Source of the DNA: Serilophus lunatus
Lineage: Eukaryota > Chordata > Aves > Passeriformes > Eurylaimidae
Assembly (NCBI GenBank): GCA_013399895.1
Contig: VXBA01001607.1
Coordinates: 161,088 to 225,087, forward strand
Reading direction: 5' to 3'
Length of the DNA stretch: 64,000 nt
The first letter of the stretch is position 1; each line of letters starts with the position of its first letter. The notes under the pieces were generated by a model. It was not told the DNA's origin, searched no databases, and worked only from the letters and a program-made list of their open reading frames with translations. Below are positions 14,801 to 29,800 of the stretch, piece by piece. A program made the position numbers and the translations under genes.

Positions 14801-17800
14801 TTTTTCTTTGCTTATGCATACATATCAGTGAAAATATTTTTGACATTTAATCTTCTTCAGAAACTATAAATCTTATTTCTTTCTGTTGTGTTCAACAGTG
14901 GTACATCGTTAGGAGTTTTTTCAGGTGTTTTCTTCATGTGAACCATGTCTCAAAAGACAGGTATTCCCTCTTCAGCTTACAGACACATGACATTGTGGAA
15001 AATCTATGTTGGTTTAAAGGAAACACACCTCTGTATTTACATCACAGAATCATCAAGGTTAGAAGAGAATTTCAAGATCAACTAGTTCAACCAAGCACCA
15101 CCATAATGACCCCTAAGCCATATCCCCAAGGGCCACATCCAGATGCCTCTTCCAGGCACAGTAACTTCACCACTTCCGTGGGAAACTTATTCCAATGCCT
15201 GACAACTCTGTCAGTGAACCTTTTTTCCTAATATCTAATCTGAACCATACCTGGTGTAATTTAAAGCAGTTTTCTCTTCTCCCTTCACTGGAGACGTGGC
15301 AGAGGGGACTGACACCCACCTGGCTCTAACCTCTTTTCAGAGAGTTGTAGAGAGCAATAAGGTCCCTCCTGAGCCTCCTCTTCTCCAGACTAAACAGCCT
15401 CAGCTCCCTCAGCTGCTCCTCAAAAGACTTGTGCTCCAAACCCATCCTCATTGCCCTTCTCTGGCATGCTGCAGCACCTCCAAGGTCCTTCATTTTTGAA
15501 GTAAGGGACCCATAACTGGACACAAAATTCAAAGTGTGGCCTCACCAGTGCCTAGTACAGGGGGATGGTCACTGCCCTGGTCCTGCCGGCCGCACTGTTG
15601 CTGATCCGAGCCAGGATGCCACTGGCCTTTTTGACCATATGAGCACCTGAGTCCTGGCTCATGTACAGCTGTCAACCAGCACCCTCAAGTCCCTTTCTGC
15701 AGAGCAGCTCTCGAGCCACTCTGTTCCCAGCCTAGTGCACTGCAGGGGATTGTTGTGACCCAAGAGCAGGACCCAGCACTTTGTCTTGCTGAACCTCATA
15801 CAGTTGGCCTGGGCCCATCGGTCCAGTGTATCAAGTTCTCTGTCAATAAATATCTCTGGTTTAAAAAATTGAAAATTCTGTCTTTTAAATTTCCTCTCCC
15901 TATCATACTGGATCCTTTTTGTTTCTTCTAGGCCCCTACTCATGCTTTTTGGAGTTATCCCACCTGTGACACCAGCTCTCTCAAACCTTGCCTGTATGCT
16001 CTCTCATCACTTGGCTCCACGCTACTCTAGACAGACATCTATTGCCACAGACCTCCAGCACTCTATGGTTCTTTGATGCTGATGGTTTCCATTTCCTTCA
16101 CTTTTTATTGCAATGCAATCTAAGCACAGGTAGCAAAGCAAACAGGATTTCTATCTGTTCCAGGAGGCTTAATGTTTGTTATTTGTCTTAAAGAACTTCA
16201 CCCAGATTTTTCACTCAGAGGTGGATGAGCACTAAAACAGGCTCCCCAGGGAAGCAGCCATGTCCCCAAGCCTAGGAGAGTTTAAGAACTGTTTAGGTAG
16301 TGCTGTCAGGCGTATGGTGTTGTTCTTGAGGTGTCCTGTGCAGGGCCAGGAGTTGAATTTTGATGATCCCTGTGAGTCTTTTCCAATGCATGTTATTCTA
16401 TGATTCTGTGAACTTGGCAGTCTATAACTCTGGGGAGTAGAATAAGCTGACATCACCAGTGAATGCTGGGTAAACCAGCATTTGGGGACCACTACACTGA
16501 ATGAAAATATTTTTACAATGTGTGGTCCAAACATACTTTGAATCTGCAAAACTGACTTTTTGCCATAGCTCTTTTAGTATTGCAGATATGTATTGCTACC
16601 TTTTCCCTTTGAAATCAACTGACTAAAGAGTACTGGGATGATGAAAACTATCCTTTGCTGAGACTTGTGACAAATGAGTAATTCTCCCTGTTGTTTGAAA
16701 TCCTGTAGACTGTGGAATTGTTGACCCATCTTGAGCTTTGAAATTTCAAATGAGATTCTGAATGTCAAATCACTGAGCACATTACTAGTGACAAGTGGTT
16801 AGAGACTTTAAAAGGGAGCAACTGAAATGAAAATAGATGGAATGCAATGAAAGAGCATCTAAATTCATTTGACTGGCAGCAGCACTGCAATAATGTTGCC
16901 AATTCAGTTTTTGAAAATAGAAATAGGTTTAAATGGACGGAAGCTAACTATAGAACATATATTGGCAACAAGGTTTGACTGATTGCACCTTTAGAAGGAA
17001 ACAAAAGAGAAGGAGTCCAGTTGTCACAGTGACTGAAAGTGATGTATTTTGTTCCCTTCTTTGCTAGTAAAGCCCAACCTTACAACTGGATTTATGGAGG
17101 GAGAGATCTGGTGTCTTAACAAGCAAAGGCAATTTTTTCCAGTAACATACAGTGTCACAAAATATCTGAACTCGGTCAACTGTAGGAATATATCTCTCAT
17201 CAGAATTATCTCAGATTTTAGATAAGTTGCTGACAAACAAGATTATCTTGACTGAAGCATGCAAATAAGTTATTTAGAAATAACCAAACAAATATCTGTT
17301 ACCTGTATAACACTTCATTGCTGGACTGAAGCAGCCTCAGAAGGAAGCAGGGTAGTTTACCAAAAGCTCTAATTTTAGCCAAATAGACTGTTGTTTGTCA
17401 TCTGCCTGGTTGGTGTATTTTTCAGTTTCTCAGGAAGTTACTATCTTTTGACATTGTGCTGTTTCAGATCTCAAGCCACAGCATTCAGCTAGAAGATGGT
17501 TTACCTACATATACCCTGTGTATCACGTGTTTTCTTTAAAGTGTTGGGTTATGTGCAGGCATTCAAGCAAGTTTGTGGATTCAATGTTATCTTAGTTCTA
17601 CCAACTTTTGTGTTATCCACATCATTGCTGAATTGCATATTTATTGATTGATTTGATTTTTAATGGATAAAATAATGCTTATATAGGGTTTTACAGTGTA
17701 TAGTGTATAGAAATTATATATTTATGGTGTATAGAAATTACTCACAGACAGGCACTGTTGAAAGCCTCGTTTGTATCCATCCACTGCATTTTATACACGC

Positions 17801-20800
17801 ACATGCATGCCAGCAAGTAAGAGTACACATTATTCTATACCAACCCACATATTTTTCATAAATTCTATATGAAAATTAATTTGACATCATCCAGGCATGA
17901 CATCATTGTAAAGGACTCAAGAGATGAAGCAAGTGTGAAGAACATTTCACTTTGCTTGCTCTGAATACAACAGCAGTCTGAACAGATTGATGCTTTATTC
18001 CCTCCAGCTGTGATGAAATTGTGATCTTGTCTCTGTCCTTACCTACACTCCTGAGAAATGAGAGGCTGCACATCTTTTGCAACAGTTTTCTGCGTTTTTG
18101 GGATTGATGCGCTATACTGTGTATCTTTTCCTTTGTCCTGATTGCTATCAGAAGGGAGGGCAATATCTGAAATTCAGGATGATATGTTCACTAGCCATCA
18201 TCCCTTAAGCAGAGCAACAATGGACTAGCACTGTGGCTGTGGAGAGCTGTATGTTAGTGCTTTAGGGAAAACACACCCTAGCAGAGCTGCTGTAGAAGAT
18301 CAAAAGCACTTCAGTGTGGTTTCTGTTCCTCATCATGCAGCCTCATTTTTACAACAGCCCACGGTGGGCTTTGTAGCCCAGCTGCTTCCAGTCTTCTGGG
18401 TGGGGCTTGCTGCTAAATGCAGGGGGGAAAGGGAAGGTTTTTGTCTCTTTATGTGCTGGCTGAAACAAGTTCCTTGCTAAGCTTCCCTCAACTTCTTAAA
18501 AACAAACAAACAAGCAAAAAGAAAATTTAAGGGAAAAATTAAAAAATTAAACGAAGAGCAGCTTGCTAACAATTTACCAGAGGAGCCAACTCGGCTGCAG
18601 ACAGGCAGGCAGGCAGGCAGCCAGGGCTGAAGTAAAAGCAGCCTGAGTATCACTGGCAACAGCCCAGACTGCCTTCCTCAGTTTGGACTGCACTTCCCTA
18701 AAATATATGTGCATAGCTGTAAGGTCCAAAATCTGTGACTATCTAGTGAGTATGAGGTCAAGCTCAACATAAGAATAGATTTCCAGCATTTTTCTGCTCA
18801 GGTTACATTCACAGCAGGAGACCTAGGCTTTCTTTCATTTGCAAGCAAGAATTGAGATGAGGTCTTTGTGCTCTGAGATTTGAGGCCTGTGTAGACTTTA
18901 AAATTCGTCCTTCCTCCAGCAACAGCTGTTTTATATTTAGTCCTGAAATGCTGTGCAGTTGCTATCTCTGGGTGCTGAGGAAACTTGCAACATGACTTCA
19001 GTACAGAATTAAGTAATTTTTCACATTGTCCATCCTCTTGATTTCTATATCAATATCTACTTCAGCAAGATATCTCTGGGGTCAGTAAAGCAAGATTTAT
19101 TAAATGTTGCAAGATTTCCTAGTGAAGAAATAGTATGAAGAAAAATTTGTTTCAACCTGAAAGGGTTTCCATCGAGTGTAGGTACTGAATGCTTTTAGCA
19201 TCACTGCAGATGGAAACAGATGAAAATAAAAGCAAAGACCAATTTGTAGTTGTGGCAACTATGGCAGGCACCTCTTATCCCTCAAAATGAAGGAATAATG
19301 TGAAGTTGACAGAGGATGGTAGTGAAGAGCTGTAATGCGATATTTCATGAGTGGGGAAGGATTTTGAAAAATCTTTTTAGTCCTGCCAGTTCTCCACCTT
19401 CTCCAAGGCTGTGCTTGGAATTTGCAGAAGATTGGCAATTATTTGAAGCACTTTAAAATCAATGTAGCTTTAGCTGAAGTAGACCCAAAAATGAGAAATA
19501 GAGGCTCTCTTGGTAGGCTTCCCTTTTTCACATTCATAATATTTTAGGACATCATCCTGGCTCTCACAGCGTGTAGCGGGTGGGACTTTTTTTCCTTAGT
19601 ACAAAAATGTTGAACAGCAGTGCAATTTGATACAGAAAGTGATTTATTCCCCTGCTGATAACTGAGATCATCTAGCATTCCAGACAGGCACAGTTAATGG
19701 ATGACTTATCCCTCACCCGGCAGCTGATTACAGGACCTCAAGAGACAGCAGGCAGCTTTGAGGGAGGCTACAGAAACAACATGGCATTTTATTTTCCTTT
19801 TAGTGTTATTGCAGCTATATTCAGCCCTGGAATGCTACAGCTGTATCAGTCTCAGCCCCCCGCAGCACTGGCATGCATGGAGGTGGGTGGGCAACACTGA
19901 GCCAACACTGCTCTGGTTCTTAGCACCATTATTCTCCTTTTCTTCAATCTCAGTGTAAACATCTGTGTGGCAGAGAAATTTTTTGGTGCCTGTAGATAGG
20001 AGAAGATCCGACAAGTCTTTTATTGTGACTTTTTATTAAAATTCCAGCTAACATATGGGTTAGTTTTAAACTCCTCCAGTCCTGAAGGAATGCCAGTATA
20101 TCGGAGTACACCCTAACATGAACTGAGAGAGGCCATCTTCCACTGGCATCTGCTGATGGAATTTTGCTCAGGTTGATTCCTAGAACTATCCATTGAGATA
20201 TCTGACGTGATGACTGGTATGGCCATCAGGATGCATAAAATCGGGTCTGGGCTGATTCTTTCTTCTTTAGCAGATGCTTCTTCTCAAAAGAGATGAAGTC
20301 TCAATGTTTGAGCAGCAGAGAGAAGCTTGTTGTATAGGTTATTGCTAAGAAATCTTAAGTAGCTTTTCTTTTCTTTTTAATTAGAAAAAAAAAAAAAAGG
20401 ACTTTTTTCAGAAGATACCATTTCAGAAAAAGTAGTTCAGTTACACATCATTAAATATCTGGCTTTGCAGAGAAGTTGTCACATGATTCACTTTTTTCAT
20501 GCAGCTTAGTTTCCTTTCTGAATTTATCACACCCCTCTGCATCTTCTGAACATTGCAATGTCCAGTCCATGCTACGTGTGTCCTTTCTGTGAACTTTTAA
20601 GTAAGACTCAGGTGTGTAGATGAAATATTGGGAGAGTGCTTGATGTAAAAATTGAGCTTTTATTTCAAATGTCATCTTTTTAATCTCCTTGTTTCTCTTT
20701 CCAGTACTACCAGCTCAACTGCAAGCAGTTGTGATACGGAATTTACAAAGGAGGATGAGCAGCGGCTGAAGGATTACATCCAGCAGTTGAAAAACGACAG

Positions 20801-23800
20801 GGCAGCAGTGAAACTGACAATGCTAGAGCTGGAAAGCATCCATATTGATCCCCTTAGTTATGACGTTAAGCCACGTGGAGACAGCCAGAGGCTAGACCTG
20901 GAAAATGCAGTCTTGATGCAGGAACTAATGGCAATGAAGGTATTTTATTTAGAACCAAGAGATTGACTGCACTGCTGACAATGTCCCTGTGCTCTGGAAC
21001 ACGCTCAGTCACATGTGGGAGGCTTTGATAATGATCACTGGGTAATAAAGGGTAACTTTTGTGAAACACGTGATCTGAACTGAAAATCCAGTAGTCGGAA
21101 AATGACAGAAGGCAGTGCATGAACAGTGGTGAGCTGTGTGTGTTTTGAATTAGGCAAGGACTTCGTCTGTGGGTCTAAACTTGGAATGATCTTATTGAAA
21201 AACCAGATGATCTCTCTAAGAGATATGGCAGCTGAGTTGCTTGAGAGTGACCAAAAACATGATGCAGCACTTCCTAGGGGAGTTCATTACTTCACTTGCA
21301 AGCTTGTGAATGTGCATCATGAATATTTCTGAACTGAAGCAGAACAAATTCTCCTCCTTTTAATGTCACTGTAGGAGGAAGAGTCATCTGTAAGAAGGTG
21401 TCATCCCTAATGGCCCCTGGCAGTCAGGCACAAGTCCTGAGTTGTTCTAGGCACTGTGTTGCAATCTGTAGCTCAGTTCTAAGTCCAGACAGAGTGGGTT
21501 GTGTACTAACTTGCAGTAACAGTGGGTTTTGAAGAAAACTCTGGTTTATATGTCCAGTTCTAAAGACGTGATCTAGAATAACTGACCTTCATTGACCAGG
21601 TGCAGAGCTTATATAATTTTAAGCCTGTTTTCTCTATTGACTTTGAGAGATGAACTAAAACATAAGGACATGTCAAAGGCGATACAAGTAGGCAGTTCTA
21701 TATGTCTGCATTCAAAATTTAGTTCTGGTTCAGTTTAAATAAGTTTTCATTTCTGCATTTTAGCAAGTACTAATTTAGTCAACTAATGGCAGACATGGCA
21801 GGTGATGGTAGCAAGTAAGACAGCACATTGTAATAGTTTCATAAGTTTCTTATGCTTTAGAGTTTTGTTCAAATGTTCTGCTTCTGTAAAACTGGTAGCT
21901 TATTAATGATAATTATGTTCTTAGTGGTGCTGCCTTTCCATCATGGCAAATATAATTTTGCAATAAAGCAGTCATTAATTGCAATTCAGAAGAAAGACTG
22001 CTTGCTACCAGTCGGAAAATTTAAGGTTATGTTAGTTGTTTGAATAAATTGTGGCCAACAGCAATATATTCCCCGTGACTAAGGCATGCAAGATGTACTG
22101 GAAGACATTTGTAGATAATTAGATTTGTATTACAGGTATCACACTCTTTTGTGCACAGATCTTCCCTGAAGCCTCTTGTACACCGTTCTTACCTCTGCCT
22201 TTAAACTGCTTGGTAAATGCAAACTGCAGAGCTATCTCTTGTGATTAGTGCCCTGATGGGCAGGAGCACCAGCAGTCGCATATCATAATTTCTGGTAGAG
22301 TTTGGAGTGCTGGTAATCCTTGTTTGACTCAAAAATCATCTAACTTGGTTTTGATGTATGGCATCCATTTGTAACTTTTGGCTGGACCTATTACATTGGG
22401 TTTTGTCCCTAGAAGAGGAAACCATTCTTCTTAGTTGATTTGTGCCCTGGGTGTAAAGAATAGATACGTATTTTACATAGGTGACTGAAGTCACCTTCAG
22501 TCCTCCCCAGTACAGAGAAAGTGATAGTGCTCACTGTAATTTCTTGTACTTTTCTGGAATTCACAACTCCAGGAAAACCGTAGGTTTCTGAAAGACACAC
22601 ATCATTGAAAGTTATGTTGTTCAAAGCTTGGAATGCGTTTCTTAGTTCATTATCTTCTTCTCAGAAACTGAAAGCTCATGGCTTTCTTCTATGCATAAAG
22701 CATTACAAGGGGCACAGCTCCATTCTGCATGCTTTGGTCCTAAGAGAATGTGTTACCTTTTTAGCATCCACTGTTGCTGCTCAGATCTACATTACACTTC
22801 ACTGATATGTTTAGCAAACTATAACATAGTTGAACCCAGAGGTCAGAACTGTATACAATACAATTGTATTGCCTTTCTGAGTCTATTTTTTGTGTCTATT
22901 ATTTGAAAAGTGTATTGCCTATAGAAAAGCATATGCATCTGCCTCCTTCTAAGACAAATGGAGATCATAAATTTCTTTACAGTGTTTTATTTAACTTGAA
23001 GCAGATGGAGTCATCTGTGCTCCAGAAGACTTCACTGAGTAGCAGCTTTTAATTTGTTCCCTCCCTTGCACATTCTTAGCAAGGATGATACAGCTGGACT
23101 GAGCCACTCAATGATTTCCTGCACTGCTTGGTCTTAAAAACTGCTGCTGTCTTCCCGAAACTTGGATCTTTTTTAGAATCCCTGCTGCATCTTCTGGCAC
23201 CTTCCATTTATGACTCCCAGGAAAAACTGATCTCCACATCAGTTTGAAAATGCCTTCGCACAAGTAGTTCTTCAGTATTGATTAAAAAGATAGTTTGAGG
23301 GTGATTTCTCTGTTGCCCTGTTTATTTTTTTTTTCTGATACAGAGTGTAAGATGTGGTGGTCTGCCAGAAAAATCCAATTCTTTGCTTCAAGCAATAATT
23401 AACCATGTTTCCAAATACATTCTCATCTGTGGTTTGCCATCATTCAGTGGTCTTGCTTTGAGGTCAGTTGTTGTCATGCCCCAGTTAACAAGAAGATTAC
23501 TTCTGATGGCTGTAAATAATTCTTGGTTTACAGCGTTTCTGCATTTCAAAGGACTTAATCTAGATAAGAAGTCTCAGCTTTCTACACTAATAGTTTTTTT
23601 CTCTTTTGTGTACAGGTGGTGATAATGTTGCTCATAATGCGCTTTGAGACTACAGTCTCTTTGTGGAAAATGTTAAGAATCCTGTTGTTCACCTTTGTTA
23701 CAGCACTTCATGCTCTTATAGATATAAAATATAGTTAACTAGAGCATGACATTTATCTGCTCTTATGTTTGTTTTACTTCTGAAGGCTGGTATATTCCAC

Positions 23801-26800
23801 CTTGGATACTGTCATCCTCCTGGAGTCATGACTTTTTGTGACTTTTAGAACTTCTTGCTGCATTAGAGTCCTTGCTGTTTTATTCTTCTGACATGTATTG
23901 GACATGAATTTTGATTTTGAGAATTCCGTGGTGATTCTGATTATACCGAGTCAAAAGTTTTTAATTTTCATTCAAGTTTTTGCCCAAATTCAGAATTACA
24001 ATATGACTGCAAGTGCAAAAATATTCCTCAATATTCAGTTAATTAGTCCTGAAGTAACTGCTGTACTTGATGCTTGAAGCTTGTGAATTTTCACGGATTG
24101 TCTAAGTGTTCTGCAGTCATCTGGAAGAGTGACCACTTAGTACCTCCTCCTTCAGGGTTTCATTTTAAAAATGCCACCCGAAGTTTGGGCACACACTTGG
24201 AAGAATCAGATGTGTTAAAGTGCAAACTGTTTCACAGAAACATGTAATTAGAAGAAAAGGGCTAGAGTAAATATAAAAAGGTGTCATTGTAATCTACATT
24301 AAATTTAGATGCTATCTTTAGAAATCATATTTTCATGGAAAAAACTGTTACATATGTGAAGAATAATTCTCTAAGTAAACCTAAACTGCTTAAATTTTCC
24401 CGCATAAGATGTGACTGTTTCCACCCTGCCTCATGGATTGCGTGTGTCCATACCACAATCCTCAACTGTAGTTTTAATTTTTATCTTCAACCTTAACATT
24501 CCCTCCCTGGAAGCCTCTGTAAGACACTGGCCGACAGTTTTTCCACTTTTCACTTGCTTTGTCTTTGCTTCTTTGCTTCCAAGTCACATTGTTTTGACAT
24601 GAGAAAACTAACGTATGGGAGGTGCATGATATGTTTTTTGGGACAGGATGCAAGCTGGTGAATTCATGTATGGTGATCTAAGCTTACTGTCTCCGTAAAC
24701 AAAAGAGTTAACCATTGATTCTCAAATTTATTTTGAGCTTAGATATGTTAAAATTAAAATAAGTTAAAATAAATTAAGACAAGTTAAAAATTTCATGTTG
24801 TGAGAAAAATCAGTTCCACAGATTCATTGTTGTAGTGGTTTATTTTACCTTTTATTTTAGGAAATAAATGTTCCTTATTTCTGAGCTGAATTTGCCTAGC
24901 TTCAACTTTCAGCCAGGAGAGATCTTGTCATGACTATCCCACATAGATAGCCCTCTGTCAAGAATGTCTTTTATTCATATAAGTGCCAAAATATTCTGTT
25001 GAAATTACTTCTCAGCTTTCACTAAGCATGCTAAGTAGATTAATGGCTTTAGAAATTGAGGCTTAAGAAGCTAAATGCATATACTTAAGTATATCAGACC
25101 ATCCAGTTCAACTCCTATAACTAAATTTCCCTATCATTATTTATGAGTATCATTTACATTTTTACTGTTGATAAAGGAAATTAATGGTAAGTTTGCCTAA
25201 CAACTGCATATGTGTAAAGTATGCTGAGTGAAACTAGTTGTACTCCCAACCTTCAGTTCACAAACAAGCAGATGAATAAATCAATAACTTTAAAGCTCAT
25301 ACAAACCTTTCCAAGCATCAGGGTTTTTGAGATACTTATTTTATTTTGGCATTGTTAGTGATTCTGAATAAGCCAGTGATTATCTGTGATGGCTGTAACT
25401 GCAGTACACCTATATGCACTGCTTACATTTAATCCAGACAGAAAAGTTTTCGTAGGAATATAGATTCTCTTCTACACAAAAAGTTAGTCTACTTTTGTGT
25501 CTTTATAACCTTTGTTAGTAACAGCTATAATACAAAGATGATTATATTTGAAGGATATGGTAGGGACACCACTGGTATTTTTGTGATCAGAATATTTTTT
25601 ATTTGTTAAAAAAAAATAAAATTAAAAATAGTGCCTTGTTCCTAGGCTGGCCACATAAAAAACTTCTATTTTCAGAGGTGTTTACACAGTGAACAAGTCT
25701 AGAACTGAGCTGTAATACAGAAAATACCTGCATTAATTCAGTATTCACCCATGAGATGACCTAGGGCAAGGCAAGCTCAACAGTAAGAATATGATTCTAG
25801 GTTGAGGTTTTTTATCTTGAGGTTTTTTTCTTTTGTTTGATTATGGGTTTTAGCTCATGATGCAAATTATGTTTTAGTACTATCTCTTTAAAGGTTTTTT
25901 TGGATACTAAGCTTTTCTTAGTTCAGAAAAATAACTAGGCCTTTTGTAGAAGAAACTTTTCTGATGTGTTTTTAAACAAAGATCCTTTTGGTTCACAATA
26001 CCGGTCAGCTGCTTCTCATGGGATGCTGAGAACACATACTTAAAGAAGGGACATTGCACTCATGTTGTGCTCTTAAAGTTGTACAAAGCCACTGTCAGAC
26101 AGATGTTAAAACAGAGGTCTGTTTCCGAACAGTAGATACTGTATTACAATAGGTGACAGCCCTATCATAAACATCAGAGTGGCAGGAAAATTGCACACAA
26201 GAATGAGCTCTCAGAATTGAGCTTTTTTTTCTCTGAAACACCAGTGTCCATCTTTTGTGGATCATATTTATGGAAGAATATAAGTGAGTGCAATTTTTTC
26301 AAACTCAAGTTGTGTGTAGTTGGGATTCTGGCCATCTAGAGAAGGAAAATTAAAAATGGATGTCTGATGATGCTATATCCTTTTGCACTTTTCGACTTAA
26401 CTCACTCTCTCACAGAGTCTGGTACACAGAAATAGGTGACCTGTGTGTGCTGTTCTAGTCCCTCAAACCCTTTCAACTGTAATGGCTTTCTGAGTATACT
26501 TTTTATGTCTATTATTGAAACATGTACCTTGTGTCAATAAGAAACTGAAATCTGGAATTCAGGGAGGTTTTTGACAAGGAAGTAATACTCTCCTATTTTT
26601 AAGGCAATAGTCTCTGAAGGGCAAAGTAGAGAGTATCAGCAGCTGTCAGCTCTCTCAGAACCCTGATAGTCTAGCTTCAGCACCAAACTAGCTTCTCTGA
26701 GCTTATTTCTGGTGCTGGTGGCACAGTTCATCATACCCAACTGGGTCCTAGTTATGTTCTCCATGAAAAGAACACTTGGGTTACATGAGTGCATGAAAAT

Positions 26801-29800
26801 CTTGTTTAACCTCATCTTCCTAGGTTTGTAGTACCATGAAGCAACATGCTGATAATGTTTCTTCAACAGGAGGAGATGGCAGAGCTCAAGGCACAGCTTT
26901 ATCTGCTAGAGAAGGAGAAAAAGGCATTGGAATTGAAACTGAGCACTCGAGAGGCCCAGGAGCAGGCTTACCTCGTCCATATTGAGCACTTGAAGTCTGA
27001 AGTGGAAGAACAAAAAGAGCAGAGAATGAGATCTCTCAGCTCAACCAGCAGTGGAAGCAAAGACAAACTGGGCAAGGTCAGGAGTCAAGCTAAGTTTCCA
27101 AAGATGCAAACATGATTAATTATACCCCTTCCCACAGCAGTGTTTAGCATATTAATCATTCTTCTCTTTTGTCTATATGTAGATCTTTTCTCTCTTCTCC
27201 AGTTGTTAGGTGGTTCCTTCCATGCTGTGACTTATGAGATCTTTGCAGAATTACTGTTAAGCTGAGGTTAAAATAAGGTTGTTTTCCAAACATACAAGTT
27301 GCAGTGGTTGAACAAGTGTCTTGTTTGTTGCCACTCACTGAAAACACTAGGTGGGAGGAAATCTAAGCAAAATGCCATCCTCCCCCAAACACAAAATATT
27401 AAAAACTTAGCACTCGTTTCTATGAAACAGTTAGAGGATTGTAATGACAGTGTCTTTCTCCAAGTCAGTTTGTAATAATTTGAGAATAAAGACTTTTCTT
27501 CCCCTAGTATGCTGCAAAATAAACAGATATTTGAATTTACTGTAATAATTTGCAGTAAGAAATAGGTACCTAGAAAAGCTTTAGTCCTCTTATTTTAGTG
27601 CTGTGTCCCCAGGAAACCTTTGGTAACATGTTTAAAAACAAAATCCAGAGCTGGTGTATAACTCTGTCTTTCTCATTTGTTTCTGCCAATGCATCATCTG
27701 AATTTTTTTGATCCATTGCTTCTCTGTGTCAAGTATGATGTCAAAATAAATATAAGAAAAGCACCAGCAGTTTTGCATACTATAGCAGAATGCTGCAAAT
27801 TAGTGAGCTCTGATGGTTTAGGAAACATTTAGGGGGATTTGTAAAGTGTTCATCCATTTAGTCCATTTCTTGGTATGTTGATTTAACATTGTGATGTTCA
27901 TTTTGCCTTCATTTTTAAAGGAGCTGTGAAAATTAGAGGTTTTCAGAATGTTCCCATTAAGTTAGTATATAACTTCCCTTGTTTCTCAGGAATGCAGTGA
28001 TGGCACCGCAGCACCGTTAACTCTAGCTGAGCTGAGACCATACACCGAGAGTGAACTGACTGCTGAGCTGACAAATGCACTCAGGAGGTAAGCAGCTTCC
28101 TTCACCAGGGACACGACTTGTCCTGTAGGCCCAGGGTGACATTTAGTTCTGAGCCTTCATTCTTACCTCCAAGTGATTTTAAAAGTGAGCACGAATTTGT
28201 TCTGTTTCGAATGTTCTCCTCTCTTTTGCCGTTGTTGTTCAGCTGATGAGTCTTCACATGGTGCTCAGCCCCATTGTCCTTTAGGTTTGAAATTTAAAAA
28301 AACTCAAAATGGCAGCAGTGACTGTTTTCAGGCAAAAGTGTGAGACACAAAACACAAACGTGACTTTCTTGCATGCATGCAGAAAACCTTCAGCGAAGAC
28401 AGGATTTGCATTGTGATCTTTGGTTAAGAAGGTTGGTTGCAGGTTAGAACTTGGTAGGAGTTACAAGAGTGGGAATTGGAGACATTTTGATAACTCAGAT
28501 GCTTCATTTGCCTTTTGAGTATGTCAGTGGAGCCACAGTTTGATTACAGATGACATTGTGTGAAGCATTAACTTTCCAACAGGAGAGAAAATTGATGTCT
28601 CGACAAACTGCTTTTATCAACAGCCAGGTTTTAAGCCTAAGCTTTCAGTACAGTTATACATTAGCTAGATATTTGTCTGTGCAGCAGTTTTTGCTGCACC
28701 AGCTATGTGGTAAACTTCATGACAAAGATATACACTGTTCCAATAGTTGTTTCAGTACTTGTTCCACCTTTTCCAAGAAATAGCTAATAAGTAATCTGGT
28801 TCTTATATTTAGAACCTGTCCAGAATGCTACTGAGAAGTTCTGGCTGGGAAGAGTGCATTTTGCTTTTCTGGTGTTTCCACCCTCTTTAATGGTGGAATG
28901 TGCTTCCAGGCAGCTGTGGTGTTTCATTCCTGAGGTGCTTTTTTCGTAGTGCAATGTGTAGAGTGCCTATGGTCAATTAAGCCTGAAGGGCATTATGTAA
29001 AAATGTAAGATCGTTACCGCTGTAAAATCAGTGTTTCTCATACCAGTTGCTTAACAGTCTGACAGTTACTGAGTACTTAGTTTGCATGATGCAAGAAACA
29101 AAATTCTGTGGTTAAAATAATCAAAACTGTCCTGGGCAGTGTGGGTGGATAAAACCCATCAACAAAGTAATTTATGTAAACATTTCATAGAGCCAGTGGC
29201 CTCCCCCATACCCTCTACTCTACAGTCCTGGTGTGAGCTGCTCCACCAGCATTTTCTGTCTTCACTCAAGATGGGGCTTTTTCCTATTCTTGTTATTTGC
29301 TCCTGGATTTCAAAATGTCAATGACCTTAGTTAGTAGAGGCTTGAGTATAGTCATGAAATGTGGTTTGCTGACAACACAGAGAAAACAACTTTGCTTTAT
29401 CTACTAGGCCTTAAGTTGATTAGCATGGATTTCCAGCCAGGGGCCTCGCAAGTACAGTTTGTCAGGCAGAAATGGAGAACGAAAATAATCGGATTAAACT
29501 GTACATAAATTGTGAAGACTTTCTGTGTAATGGAAATAGAACTGCACTAAATGTGATTGCTGCTGCCAGTGAGGCTCAAGCACAGTTCCCGAAAGCTGTG
29601 TGGACAGAGCATTTTTCTCCCTAATCAGTGTGTCAGCCAAATCAGGCTGAATGCTTAGTCTTCCTTACCCTGAAGCCTTCTCTCAAGATCTGTTTAGCAC
29701 TTGGAGAAGGCTTACTGCAACCTGTGTAGCCACAGCTGTCCTAAAAAGTGCCAGCAGTTCCTAACTGCTGTTTTGCATTAATGGACTCTCAAAATATCAC

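Larger units (their letters stand above)
12829..20704 (+). other. MCC: MCC intron f-g (7.9 kb)
   Basis: GTAATG...CTTTCCAG. Contains a minus-strand CR1 copy (15042-15845), a plus-strand CR1 tail (16216-16410), a T15 tract (13681-13695), a short GGCA repeat (18602-18620) and an A-rich tract near 20385-20398. I see no exon. Confidence 0.85.

Noticed and set aside
15659..15943. 94-codon minus-strand frame resembling a protein-coding gene
   Set aside because: It is CR1 ORF2 sequence running into unrelated flank, not a host gene.
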